64,000 nt of DNA from Achatina immaculata (taxonomy: Eukaryota; Mollusca; Gastropoda; Stylommatophora; Achatinidae), in contig CM019707.1 in the NCBI GenBank assembly GCA_009760885.1, positions 33,588,645 to 33,652,644 of the forward strand, in the 5' to 3' direction. The translations under genes were made by a program, and so were the position numbers. This document shows, piece by piece, positions 1-11,036 of this stretch. The notes beneath the pieces are model-generated. The model made no database searches. It had not been told where the DNA came from and was given only the letters and a program-made list of their open reading frames with translations. Position 1 is the stretch's first letter. Every line of letters begins with the position of its first letter.

Positions 1-2185
1 ATGAGTGTATGTGTTGTAATCTTTTGGTGGATGAGTATATGTGTAGTAATCTAGTGTTGAATGAGTGTATGTGTGGTGATTTAGTATTGAATGAGTGTAT
101 ATGTGGTAATCTAGTGGTGAATGAGTGTATGTGTAGTAATCTGGTATTGAATGAGTGTATGTGTAGTAAATCTAGTGTTGAATGAGTGTATATTTAGTAA
201 TCTAGTGTTGAATGAGTGTGTGTGTAGTAATCTAGTGATGGAAGAGTGTATGGGTGGTAATCTAGTGTTGAATGAGTGTATGTGTAGTAATCTAGTGGTC
301 GAAGAATGTATGTGTAGTAATCTAGTGTTGAATGAGTGTATGTGTAGTAATCTGGTGGTTGAAGAGTGTATGTGTAGTAATCTAGTGTTGAATGAGTATA
401 TGTGTAGTAGTCTAGTGGTGGAAGAGTGTATGTTTAATAATCTAGTATTGAATGAGTGTATGTGTAGTAATCGAGTGGTTGAAGAGTGTATGTGTAGTAA
501 TCTAGTGTTGAATGAGTGTATGTGTAATAATGTAGTGTTGAATGAGTGTATGTGTAGTAATCTAGTGTTGAATTAGTGCATGTGTGGTAATCTAGTGGTG
601 GATGAGTAAATGTGTGATAATCTAGTAGTGGATGAGTAAGTGTGTGATAATCTAGTGGTAGATGAGTGTATGTGTGGTGATCTAGTTGTGGATGAGTAAA
701 TGTGTGATAATCTGGTGGTGGATGAGTAAATGTGTGATAATCTAGTGTTGAATGAGTGTATGTGTGGTGATCTAGTGGTGGATGAGTAAATGTGTGATAA
801 TCTAGTGGTGGATGAGTAAATGTGTGATAATCTAGTGGTGGATGAGTAAATGTGTGATAAGCTAGTGGTGGATGAGTAAATGTGTGATAATCTAGTGGTG
901 GATGAGTAAATGTGTGATAAACTAGTGGTGGATGAGTAAATGTGTGATAATCTAGTGGTGGATGAGTGTATGTGTGGTGATCTATTAGTGGATGAGTAAA
1001 TGTGTGATAATCTAGTGGTGAATGAGTGTATGTGTGGTGATCTCATGGTGGAAGAGTGTGTGTATGGTAATCTATTGATGGAAGAGTGTATGTGTGGTGA
1101 TCTAGTGATGGATGAGTGTATGTGTGGTGATCTAGTGATGGATGAGTGTATATATGGTAATCTAGTGGTGGAAGAATGTATGTGGCGTGATCTATTGGTG
1201 GATGAGTATATGTGTGGTGATCTAGTGGTGGAAGAGTGTATGTGTGGTAATCTATTGGTGGAAGACTGTATGTGTGGTGATCTAGTGGTGGATGAGTAAA
1301 TGTGTGATAATCTAGTGATGGAAGAGTGTATGTGTGGTGATCTAGTGGTGGAAGAGTGTATGTGTGGTGATCTAGTGGTGGAAGAGTATATGTGTGGTGA
1401 TCTATTGGTGGAAGAGTGTATGTGTGGTGATCTATTGGTGGAAGAGTGTATATGTGGTAATCTAGTGGTGGATGAGTGTATGTGTGGTGATCTACTGATG
1501 GATGAGTGTATATGTGGTAATCTAGTGGTGGATGAGTGTATGTGTGGTGATCTATTGGTGGATGAGTGTATATGTGGTAATCTAGTGGTGGATGAGTGTA
1601 TGTGTGGTGATCTATTGGTGGAAGAGTGTATATGTGGTAATCTAGTGGTGGATGAGTGTATGTGTGGTGATCTACTGATGGATGAGTGTATATGTGGTAA
1701 TCTTGTGGTGGATGAGTGTATGTGTGGTGATCTACTGATGGAAGAGTGTATATGTGGTAATCTAGTGGTGGATGAGTGTATGTGTGGTGATCTACTGATG
1801 GATGAGTGTATATATGGTAATCTAGTGGTGGAAGAATGTATGTGGCGTGATCTATTGGTGGATGAGTATATGTGTGGTGATCTAGTGGTGGAAGAGTGTA
1901 TGTGTGGTAATCTATTGGTGGAAGAGTGTATGTGTGGTGATCTCTAGTGGTGAAAGAGTGTATGTGTGGTAATCTAGTGATGGAAGAGTGTATGTGTGGT
2001 GATCTATTGGTGGAAGAGTGTATGTGTGGTGATCTATTGGTGGAAGAGTGTATGTGTGGTGATCTATTGGTGGAAGAGTGTATGTGTGGTGATCTATTGG
2101 TGGAAGAGTATATGTGTGGTGATCTATTGGTGGAAAAGTTTATGTGTGGTAATCTAGTGGTGGAAGAGTTTATGTGTTTTGATTC
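1..2185. repeat. 30-bp minisatellite array, cut by window start
   Basis: About 70 head-to-tail copies of a 30-bp unit built around GATGAGTGTATGTGTGGTGA and TCTAGTGGTG. Left part (1-600) uses a GTAGTAATC variant, the middle (600-1000) a GTGATAATC variant with TAA stops, the right (1080-2160) GGTGATC alternating with GGTAATC. At about 1440-1830 the two variants alternate regularly, giving a 60-bp higher-order unit. The unit length is a multiple of three, so long frames stay open on both strands; codon content is only the repeat and no protein is inferred. Confidence 0.95.
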
Positions 2186-3047
2186 GTTTTATATTTAGTA
2201 ACAGCTCAACATACATCACGCAAACAAGCGAACACTTCATACTGATTCTAGCTATGACCCAGGAACTGAGCTCTACTTTGAAGAACAGATCCAAGAATAA
2301 GTCCAACTCAAATATCTTGCACATATACCCTATGTTTAATCACTCTTTCAGCACTCATGTAGACAGATAAAGACCCTTTTTCTATACGTTCATTCTCTAG
2401 CTTCCATTTGGCTGTTCTCTCACTCCTAAAGTTCCCCCAAAACATGAACAACTTGAACAACACGGTCACTTGACCAAATGACCAAGGTTCATATCGTCAT
2501 TTACTTATACGTGTCTTGTAGTAGGGCCCGAAAAGTCACTGCACGAGTAGTAACCAAGATACTGCTGTGCACAGAAGGGGTCCTGAACAACTGAAAATAA
2601 AAACAACAACAACAACTACTACTAAAAAGAGGTTAGATGGATTGAGGACTGAATGAGTGGATAAACAGCTGAAAAGAAAACCACAGATCAGATTATTCTG
2701 ATGTTATAGAATGTCATTTTGTTTGACTGATTAAATCACAAAACATATATCCAATTTCAATCTATGTGCGACAAGAAAGAAAGAAAAATCAAGCGCATAC
2801 ATCGTCCATCTTTCAAGCTTGTCCAACCTTTTGCTCGGTGTAACACGATTTGATGAATCCAGTTCAAGATGTGGATCATCTTATAAGAAATTCTCATTTC
2901 TTTCTTTGAGCTCAGAGGATGTCAACGTTTTATTCCTCTCACTTGTCTTTCAATGTCGGTTGAAAATCATCAGAACAATGTTTCCATGAAGGTGATTCCT
3001 GTCTTCCACTTTTACCTGAACTGTTTTTGTTTTTGAGAAATTTAATG

Positions 3048-3116
<69 letters not shown>

Positions 3117-3194
3117 CATCCATCCATCCATCCATCCATCCATCCATCTATCTATCTATCCATCTATCTATCTATCTATCTCTATCTATCTATC

Positions 3195-3265
<71 letters not shown>

Positions 3266-3274
3266 CATCCATCC

Positions 3275-3346
<72 letters not shown>

Positions 3347-3837
3347 GTCTGTCTGTCTGCATGCCTGCCTGCCTGCCTGTATATTTGTCTGACTGCCTGT
3401 CTGTATATCTGTCTGCCTATATATCTGTCTGTCTATCTATCTGTCTGTCTGTGTGCATTACTATTCTAATTTCTATCATTTTGTGTTTTTGAACACAGTG
3501 TTTTTGCTGTGTACCTATCAGTCTGTTTTCTGTAGCGCTGCTATTATCTCTGTCATTCAGACAGGAAGAAAGAGTGTTTTCTGAAACTCCACCATACCCT
3601 CTGTGGGTCTATCTGCCTTCTCTAACACCATTATTCCTCATGGATATTTCACACTATTTTCACACATATTTTGTGGCACAACTATTCCATCTGTCACTCT
3701 TGTATTTCTTCTGTAGCATCATATTCCCTCCAATACTCTGTCTATTTCCTACAGGATAAGTATTCCTTTTGTCCCTCTCTATCAATCTGTCTTCTGTAAC
3801 ACCACTTTTCCCTCAGCCTGTCTGTCTTCTGTAGCAC
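2107..3837. repeat. Tandem duplication D0, unit 1
   Basis: This 1,731-bp segment recurs immediately downstream (3838-5330). It starts within the last 30-bp minisatellite units, crosses about 850 bp of apparently unique sequence, a tetranucleotide tract and about 400 bp more, and ends inside the first unit of the 35-bp minisatellite (CTTCTGTAGCAC). Outside the microsatellite the copies look essentially identical. No gene, RNA or recognisable mobile element was found in the unique part (2190-3045 and 3445-3837). Confidence 0.9.
3049..3443. repeat. (ATCT)n microsatellite with ATCC and GTCT blocks
   Basis: About 395 bp of TATC/ATCT tetranucleotide, interrupted by blocks of CATC and ending in TGTC/TGCC variants. 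Read as protein it gives a Ser-Ile-Tyr-Leu repeat, which is an artefact. Confidence 0.95.
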
Positions 3838-4789
3838 AGTATATGTGTGGTGATCTATTGGTGGAAAAGTTTATGTGTGGTAATCTAGTGGTGGAAGAGT
3901 TTATGTGTTTTGATTCGTTTTATATTTAGTAACAGCTCAACATACATCACGCAAACAAGCGAACACTTCATACTGATTCTAGCTATGACCCAGGAACTGA
4001 GCTCTACTTTGAAGAACAGATCCAAGAATAAGTCCAACTCAAATATCTTGCACATATACCCTATGTTTAATCACTCTTTCAGCACTCATGTAGACAGATA
4101 AAGACCCTTTTTCTATACGTTCATTCTCTAGCTTCCATTTGGCTGTTCTCTCACTCCTAAAGTTCCCCCAAAACATGAACAACTTGAACAACACGGTCAC
4201 TTGACCAAATGACCAAGGTTCATATCGTCATTTACTTATACGTGTCTTGTAGTAGGGCCCGAAAAGTCACTGCACGAGTAGTAACCAAGATACTGCTGTG
4301 CACAGAAGGGGTCCTGAACAACTGAAAATAAAAACAACAACAACAACTACTACTAAAAAGAGGTTAGATGGATTGAGGACTGAATGAGTGGATAAACAGC
4401 TGAAAAGAAAACCACAGATCAGATTATTCTGATGTTATAGAATGTCATTTTGTTTGACTGATTAAATCACAAAACATATATCCAATTTCAATCTATGTGC
4501 GACAAGAAAGAAAGAAAAATCAAGCGCATACATCGTCCATCTTTCAAGCTTGTCCAACCTTTTGCTCGGTGTAACACGATTTGATGAATCCAGTTCAAGA
4601 TGTGGATCATCTTATAAGAAATTCTCATTTCTTTCTTTGAGCTCAGAGGATGTCAACGTTTTATTCCTCTCACTTGTCTTTCAATGTCGGTTGAAAATCA
4701 TCAGAACAATGTTTCCATGAAGGTGATTCCTGTCTTCCACTTTTACCTGAACTGTTTTTGTTTTTGAGAAATTTAATGCTATCTATCTA

Positions 4790-4845
<56 letters not shown>

Positions 4846-5330
4846 ATCCATCCATCCATCCATCCATCCATCCATCCATCTATCTATCTATCCATCTATC
4901 TATCTATCTATCTATCTATATCTGTCTGTCTATCTATCTGTCTGTCTGTGTGCATTACTATTCTAATTTCTATCATTTTGTGTTTTTGAACACAGTGTTT
5001 TTGCTGTGTACCTATCAGTCTGTTTTCTGTAGCGCTGCTATTATCTCTGTCATTCAGACAGGAAGAAAGAGTGTTTTCTGAAACTCCACCATACCCTCTG
5101 TGGGTCTATCTGCCTTCTCTAACACCATTATTCCTCATGGATATTTCACACTATTTTCACACATATTTTGTGGCACAACTATTCCATCTGTCACTCTTGT
5201 ATTTCTTCTGTAGCATCATATTCCCTCCAATACTCTGTCTATTTCCTACAGGATAAGTATTCCTTTTGTCCCTCTCTATCAATCTGTCTTCTGTAACACC
5301 ACTTTTCCCTCAGCCTGTCTGTCTTCTGTA
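3838..5330. repeat. Tandem duplication D0, unit 2
   Basis: Second copy of 2107-3837, offset 1,731 bp. The junction at 3837/3838 joins CTTCTGTAGCAC (35-bp minisatellite) to AGTATATGTGTGG (30-bp minisatellite), so both breakpoints lie in minisatellites. It is about 240 bp shorter than unit 1 because its tetranucleotide tract (4779-4952) is contracted. It runs on into the full 35-bp array. Confidence 0.9.
4779..4952. repeat. (ATCT)n microsatellite, contracted copy
   Basis: Second-copy counterpart of the tract at 3049-3443, about 175 bp instead of 395 bp, with the same order of ATCT and ATCC blocks. The length difference between otherwise near-identical duplicates shows microsatellite instability. 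Confidence 0.93.
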
Positions 5331-5925
5331 GCACCACTTTTCCCTCAGACTATCTGTCTTCTGTAACACCACTTTTCCCTCAGACTATCTGTCTTCTGTA
5401 ACACCACTTTTCCCTCAGACTATCTGTCTTCTGTAACACCACTTTTCCCTCAGACTATCTGTCTTCTGTAACACCACTTTTCCCTCAGACTATCTGTCTT
5501 CTGTAACACCACTTTTCCCTCAGACTATCTGTCTTCTGTAACACCACTTTTCCCTCAGACTATCTGTCTTCTGTAACACCACTTTTCCCTCAGACTATCT
5601 GTCTTCTGTAACACCACTTTTCTCTCAGCCTATCTGTCTTCTGTAACACCACTTTTCCCTCAGACTATCTGTCTTCTGTAACACCACTTTTCCCTCAGAC
5701 TATCTGTCTTCTGTAACACCACTTTTCCCTCAGACTATCTGTCTTCTGTAGCACCACTTTTCCCTCATCCTCTTCTGTAGCACCACTTTTCCCTCAGACT
5801 ATCTGTCTTCTGTAACACCACTTTTCTCTCAGCCTATCTGTCTTCTGTAGCACCACTTTTCCCTCATCCTCTTCTGTAGCACCACTTTTCTCTCAGCCTA
5901 TCTGTCTTCACTAAAGCCAGTATTC
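5270..5925. repeat. 35-bp minisatellite
   Basis: About 18 copies of a 35-bp unit containing CTGTCTTCTGTAACACCACT followed by TTTCCCTCAGACTAT. Near 5760-5900 some units are shortened to a CATCCTCTTCTGTAGC form. Each full unit carries a pyrimidine run followed by CAG, resembling a 3' splice site. Confidence 0.95.
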
Positions 5926-6414
5926 CTCCCAGATATTTCACACTTTCTCAGTATATGACCCTCCAACTCGCACATGACCAGACATCGCAAGTGGAAGAGA
6001 ACATCAAATTTGCAGAAGCCGTCTCACGCTAGGTCAGCGCCGGCCATTATCTGCCGGTAATAGCAAGGCGTGCTTCAGAGGAGAGTGACAGAGTCTGAGG
6101 GCGTTGGGCAGCCGGCGCTGTGTTATTGATTCCCGTTCAAAGTTTAATGTGAACCACTTGCACAACAGAGCTCAAGTGATTTAATATACTTACGACTGAG
6201 ATCAACTTAGATCACTGTTGTTTAAGCATCTATTGAAAAGGTTGTCTGGAGGGTAGAACTGCTTTCCATATAAAAGACGGGAGCATAATGTGGCTACTGT
6301 ATTCAACGCGGTAAAAGTGGAAAGAGGAAAATTGGCGGAAAGTGGGTGAGAATGATAAGAAGTGAGGAGGAAAGTTTATAAGAAGAGGTAAAAGGTAACA
6401 TTCCTGTTTCCACG
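5926..6414. other. Non-coding stretch, nothing recognised
   Basis: No open frame of note, no RNA gene and no terminal repeats were found. A slightly GC-richer patch lies at about 6020-6125. The right edge (from about 6390) is unit sequence downstream of the neighbouring minus-strand SINE. Confidence 0.4.
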
Positions 6415-6672
6415 CCGTTAAGGCATATTGGGGAATACGGTGTTAGGCCCGTATTTTCCATGACTTTCGGCACATGAAAGTCTGATGTGGTCAGTATCAC
6501 GCCTGGCCGCTTTACCTTCCCAGGTTTCTCTGGTACCCATTTTTAGAGGTTGGATCGACCCCGGTCCCGTTTTCGGTGTGTACCAGACAAAAAATCCCAC
6601 TGCTGGGACTGAACCCGGTACCATCAGATTAGTAAACCTAGCGCCTAACCACTCAGCCAACCAGGCCGGCTT
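6415..6672 (-). mobile_element. tRNA-derived SINE
   Basis: Read on the minus strand it begins with a tRNA-like head. The A box, TGGCTGAGTGGTTAGGCGCT, lies at 6640-6659, and the B box, GGTTCAGTCCC, at 6605-6615, spaced as in RNA polymerase III internal promoters. A tRNA-unrelated body of about 170 bp follows, ending near CCCAATATGCCTTAACGG. Head plus body length fits a molluscan SINE. It is not a functional tRNA gene because the acceptor stem does not close. Confidence 0.82.
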
Positions 6673-6889
6673 ATAAATTTAAAACAGTTTATGGGAGAAT
6701 TTAGGTGATTCGGAGTGGGAATGTATCCCTTGCTCTCTCTCTCTCCCTCTCACTCTCTATCTCTATCTCTCACTTTCTCTATGTGTTTTTATGCAAGTGC
6801 GTGACATTGTATGTTTCTGCTTTTTATGTGTCTCGCGGGGATGGGTGGGGGATATGGGGGGGGGGGGGGAGAGAGGATGGGCTAAAGAC
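6673..6889. other. CT-rich microsatellite and G run
   Basis: Contains a CTCTCTCT/CTATCT tract at about 6731-6780 and a run of about 13 G near 6857-6869. No gene seen. Confidence 0.7.
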
Positions 6890-7262
6890 GTTATCCGATG
6901 TGGCAGTCAGAGACCCGTATCATGACATCCTAGCGTGAAGCCTGGCCAACATTAGCTGACCAAGACCCTGTCCCACCTCTCCGTTGATCATTCCCGCCCC
7001 CCCCCCCCTTTTTAAGTTTAGCCTGGCTAACGGGGCAGAGATCGCCATAGTCCCCTGTGGTGGTGGAGCCTGCTAAAGAATTATTACACTTATTTCTGCT
7101 TTTTTAGCTTCATTCTGGGACTGAAAACAAATATATATAGAAGCCACAAACCTCTACCAAGTCGTGAAGATGTTGTAGCTCAACATCTTCACCGCATCGG
7201 CTGCAAAGAACACCAGTTCTCAGTTCCAAAGAGAGAAAGAAGAAGAAGTAGAAGAAGCGTCT
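6890..7262 (+). mobile_element. Unclassified dispersed element with (GAA)n tail, copy 1
   Basis: Shares a block order with 22133-22530 (minus strand): GACATCCTAG, then GACCAAGACCCT, then GGCTAACGGGGCAGAG, then GGTGGTGGAG, then a terminal block TCAACATCTTCACCGCATCG, CAAAGAACACCAG and an AGAAGAAGAAG tail. A third, truncated copy is at 16838-17000. A one-sided simple-sequence tail and 5' truncation suggest a non-autonomous retroelement. No protein is encoded, no A/B boxes were found, and the family is not recognised. It also carries a C10 run at about 6996-7006. Confidence 0.65.
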
Positions 7263-7515
7263 TTTTTCTTAAAAGTTGACAGTTTGTGTATGTATGTGTG
7301 TGTGTGTTTGTCTTTGAATCAGGTTTTGTTTACGTGATTGTTTTTTTTTCTGACAAAAAAAAAAAACAAAAAAAAACAGCACAGATCTCTGTCTACACAT
7401 GGCTAAATATCTGGAAATGAGCTGTTAAAATTATGAATATATGTGGCTACATGTCTGTATATACGTGGTAAACTATATAGTTATATGTCTAAACTTGTGA
7501 TTATATGGTACTCCT
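7263..7515. other. Short spacer with simple sequence
   Basis: Contains a short TATG/TG tract (about 7286-7310), T and A homopolymers (7338-7376) and a CTTCTTCTT tract at about 7515-7532. Nothing else recognised. Confidence 0.5.
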
Positions 7516-7534
7516 CCTTCTTCTTCTTCTTCGT

Positions 7535-8830
7535 TCGCTTCAACCACCAAAAACCGCACTGTGATCCCACTGAATTTACGCCTGTGGTCCTCGTTAGGTC
7601 CCGTGGTCTCCTGTGTGGTCCCCGAAAGGACCACACGAGATCCACGTGAAGACCACAATGGGTTCAGAGTATCACAGGGCTTTAGCCTGTATTCTTGGTG
7701 AGTCTCAGAAGCGGGATTGCGTGACACCGTGGTTTTCATTGCACCAGTTTAGTCTAGGGTTGGACTTTCTCACGGGAAGACCTCGACGTGTTTAGGATAT
7801 CAGTGCATCCCCGCTGGGTGAGAGGTGGTTGCCCACCCAGGCCAGAGTTGGACCTTCTCACCGGAAAACCTCAGCGTGATTAGGATACGCAAACATCCCC
7901 GCCGGGTGAGAGGTGGTTGCCTATCTAGACTGCCCTGGTCCAGTGTCTCCGACTTCAGCATTTTGTGGTCGTGGCCGCTACCCTTCCTAGTTGTGACCAG
8001 GATGGAGCTTTTGTCCAGGAGGACGAATCCTCGCCACTAGTGACTTCCACCCCTGGGTTGAGCCGGTTTAGGCATATTATCCCAGTATGGGCGTGTTTGG
8101 GACGTGACCGACCTCTAGAGCAGAGGTACTGTGACATGCATAGCTTTCAAGATTCACCCCTGGTGTGAGCCGGTTTAGGCAAAATTCACCAGTATGGATG
8201 TATATCAGGCGTGATCGACCTCTAGAGCGGAGGTGGCATGACATGTCTAGCCATCAAGTTCCACCCCTGGTGTGTGCCGGTTTAGGCATATTTCACCAGT
8301 GTAGGTGTATTTCGGACGTGGCCGGCCTCTAGAGCAGAGGCGCCGTGGTATTTATAGCTATCGTAGCGATACTACTGGACATACCGGTTAAACTTCACTT
8401 TCCACCACCTTTTCCCATCGGCGCCGCACAGCAACCTTTATTTCTTTTCCGCATTTCTTCCTTGACCAGGAGAAGCTTCACTCCACACGCGGCATTTGAA
8501 GAGTCTCGCCAGCAGTGTCTTAACCTCTGGGACAAGCCGGTTCATGCATTTCACCCGATATGACTGCACTCAGGACGTGGCCGACCTCCAGACCAGAGGT
8601 GCCGTGATTTGACCGTTTGCTTCGCTTTATCCTTTCTACCACCTTTTCCGCAGTGATGCTGCGCGGCAACCTCATTTGCACCTTTCCTCATTGGCCGGGA
8701 GGAGCACCGCTCCACGCACGGCAATTGAAAAATCTCGCCAACAGCGGTTGATGAGCTACCAAACGTGCCACTCATCTACCCTAAGTATCTGGTTTTCAGG
8801 CGCCAGATATTCGCCCTCGCCCCTTCTCCA
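7535..8830. repeat. Nested internally repeated region, family unknown
   Basis: Three kinds of degenerate internal repeat succeed one another. First, about 105-bp units with GACTTTCTCACGGGAAGACC and GGGTGAGAGGTGGTTGCC (7755-7930, two copies). Second, about 118-bp units with GCCGGTTTAGGCATATT and GACCTCTAGAGCAGAGGT (8045-8350, three copies, a fourth at 8535-8610). Third, about 235-bp units with CCACCTTTTCC, GGAGAAGC/GGAGCACCGCTCCAC and AATCTCGCCA (8390-8520 and 8625-8745). A 9-bp-stem hairpin, GTGTGGTCC/GGACCACAC, sits at 7612-7635. The GC content is higher than in neighbouring sequence. No long frame or transposon terminus was identified. Confidence 0.6.
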
Positions 8831-8984
8831 GTCAGTTTAAACAGTTCTGCCACGGGAAGGCCAGGAGCTGGACCTGACTGCCAGAGGCTGTTTGAGACGC
8901 ATTTACAGTCCTTAGTAAGAGAACAAATATTGTAGGATTAAACCTCAGAACCATTATATGGTACTAAATATTTCACTGTATGTG

Positions 8985-9260
8985 GATGATGTTTTAAAAT
9001 ATGTGTTCTCGGAACTTAGCGTACAAGTATTAAGTGTACGTGACTCTGTATTATGATTTATGTGACTGTGTTATAATTTACGTGACTCTGTACTATAATT
9101 TACGTGGCTCTGTATTATAATTTATTTCACCCTGTATTATAATTTGCTTGACTCTGTACTATACTTTACGTGACTCTGTATCACCGTGTTCATGATCCTG
9201 TAGCACAATGTACGTGACTCTGTATCACAGTGTTTATGATCCTGTAGCACAATGTACGTG
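8985..9260. repeat. 22-bp minisatellite
   Basis: About 12 units of CGTGACTCTGTATTATAATT plus TA. The last part is a diverged 44-bp dimer (CTGTATCACAGTG / GATCCTGTAGCACAATG) present twice. Confidence 0.85.
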
Positions 9261-9605
9261 AATGTAAACGCTACAGAAGAGTTTTTCAAATATCATGGAC
9301 ACAAAAAAGAACAAATATATCCATACTACAAGAACTTAACATTGAAGAGGGCTGGCTAGTAAAGAGGATTAAAGAGAGAAAACTTAAATATGTTTGACAC
9401 ATTAAACGTCATGATAATCTATAGAAGACCGTCTTAGAAGGGTACATAATGGAAAAAAGAAGAGGAAGACCAAGGCAAAGATGGCTGCAAGACATCGTTG
9501 ATGATCTGCAAATGGATGCATCAGCAGCAGGCCACCTTGCTCACAACTGAGAGGCCTACAGGAGAGCTGTTAGGGAGGCAAAGTTCCGCAAGGGACGTGC
9601 AAATG
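9258..9605 (+). pseudogene. LINE family A, ORF2 C-terminal remnant
   Basis: Translation with stops matches the C-terminus of other non-LTR retrotransposon copies in the window (23056-24075, 26236-26889): a WTQKRTNIS-like segment, then RKRGRPRQRWLQDIVDDLQM and an HLAHN segment. It ends in AAATGAATGAATG, a short (GAAT)n tail. In-frame stops (for example after LKY and before EAYR) and extreme 5' truncation make it dead. The assignment is to a non-LTR reverse transcriptase; the clade is not decided. Confidence 0.8.
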
Positions 9606-9611
9606 AATGAA

Positions 9612-10639
9612 TGACTGTACATGTCCATACATTTTAATTTCTCTTTATATTCCCATCATCTGCACTTCAGATATATTCCTTATCAGTGTTTCTCGTGCAT
9701 TTTTCACCTGTGGTTCCCTGTGACCTGCTTATCGTTTCTCTTCTATGTTCCGTATATTCCCTCCCCTCCCCCTCCATCCCCAGCCAACTCCCACTGTCCT
9801 ATAATTTGTTAATAAAATAGCGACATACCGTACCCTTGCCTATTAAACAGACTGACTGTATGTTTTTTATTTATACAAATTTTGGTAATGTGGTTTACAG
9901 CATACAATTATCTAGAAAGTTTTACTGTCAATGGAATTATTACTTGGTCTATATGGCTCTTGGCGAAATGATGCATGTTTGTTTGCTTTCATTGATGTGA
10001 GTGATAAACGAAGACCACCTCTGCTCACTGTGTCAGACATTTGTGTGTTTATGTTAACAAATAACTCACTCGACTAAAACCTATCAAATATAACGTCGGA
10101 AATGCCGGTAGAAACAGTTTTCTCTTCTTTCAAAGCTATGGAAACTTCTTGGAAACTCCAGTTTTTAAACTAACAAAAATAATGTTTCTCTCGTTTAAAA
10201 ATTTATAGGGCTTCTATATCGTTATGTAATACCATCAGCAGACATTGCAATGTTACATTAACATCAGCAGCATTCGCCATAAATGGACCCACTATCCACA
10301 TGGGAATATCCATATTTAGCAGATCACGGAAGCGTGATTTCTATGTCATAATTTAGCTGCTTCGTATGGTCCACATACTGGACTTTATCGTCATCTTTTC
10401 TTTCAGAACTTTTTGCTGCCATAAAGGAAATCTTGGCAGGGTCTCGATGTCCAGCATTGTTTGTTTACAGTTTTGGTTTTCCAAAAAATGCCAGAATAAT
10501 CTCTTTGCATGATAAAAGGCAGCAGTTTCTACCCTGTAGATATTTATTTAACAAGTTCAAGTTTTCCAAAATGTCAAAACTATGTCGCATTTAGCGGAAT
10601 TGATGTCTTTTTCAATTTGTTTATCACTGAAAAATGTCA
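9612..10639. other. Non-coding stretch, nothing recognised
   Basis: About 1 kb of AT-rich, apparently single-copy sequence. No repeat, transposon terminus, RNA gene or supported open frame was seen. Confidence 0.45.
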
Positions 10640-11036
10640 CAACTGAGTCCCACAAAGCAACACAACGATGAAAGTAGTTGGCCTTCTATAACCATCGGAC
10701 TTCTATAGATAATCACCAGACTTCTGTAGATAACCACCGGACTTCTATAGATAATCACTGGTCTTCTGTAGATAACAACCGGACATCTGTAGATAAGCAC
10801 GAGACCTGTAGATAACAACCTGAATTCTGTATATAACCACCTGACTACTGTAGATAACCACTAGACATCTGTAGATAACCACCAGAATTCTGTAGATAAC
10901 CAGGAGACTTTTGTAGATAACCACCTGAAATCTGTATATAACTACCAGACTATTGTAGATAACCATCAGACTTCTGTAGATAACCATCAGAATTCTGTAG
11001 ATAACCACGAGACATCTGTAGATAACCACCAAACTT
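10640..11036. repeat. 21-bp minisatellite
   Basis: About 19 units of the type GTAGATAACCACCAGACTTC plus T, with point variation (CCGGAC, CTGAAT, GAGACA). The 21-bp period keeps a minus-strand frame open as a VVIYRSL-type heptad; judged non-coding. Confidence 0.93.

Noticed and set aside
1300..1947. 215-codon open frame of DECMCGDLLV-type repeats, and similar frames at 151-576 and 573-1046 (minus)
   Set aside because: The 30-bp unit is a multiple of three without stops in that frame; the frame exists on both strands and in each subarray. No signal, domain or codon bias was seen.
5270..5925. Possible CRISPR array (regular repeats)
   Set aside because: Repeats are directly adjacent without unique spacers, as in all other arrays here; the DNA is eukaryotic.
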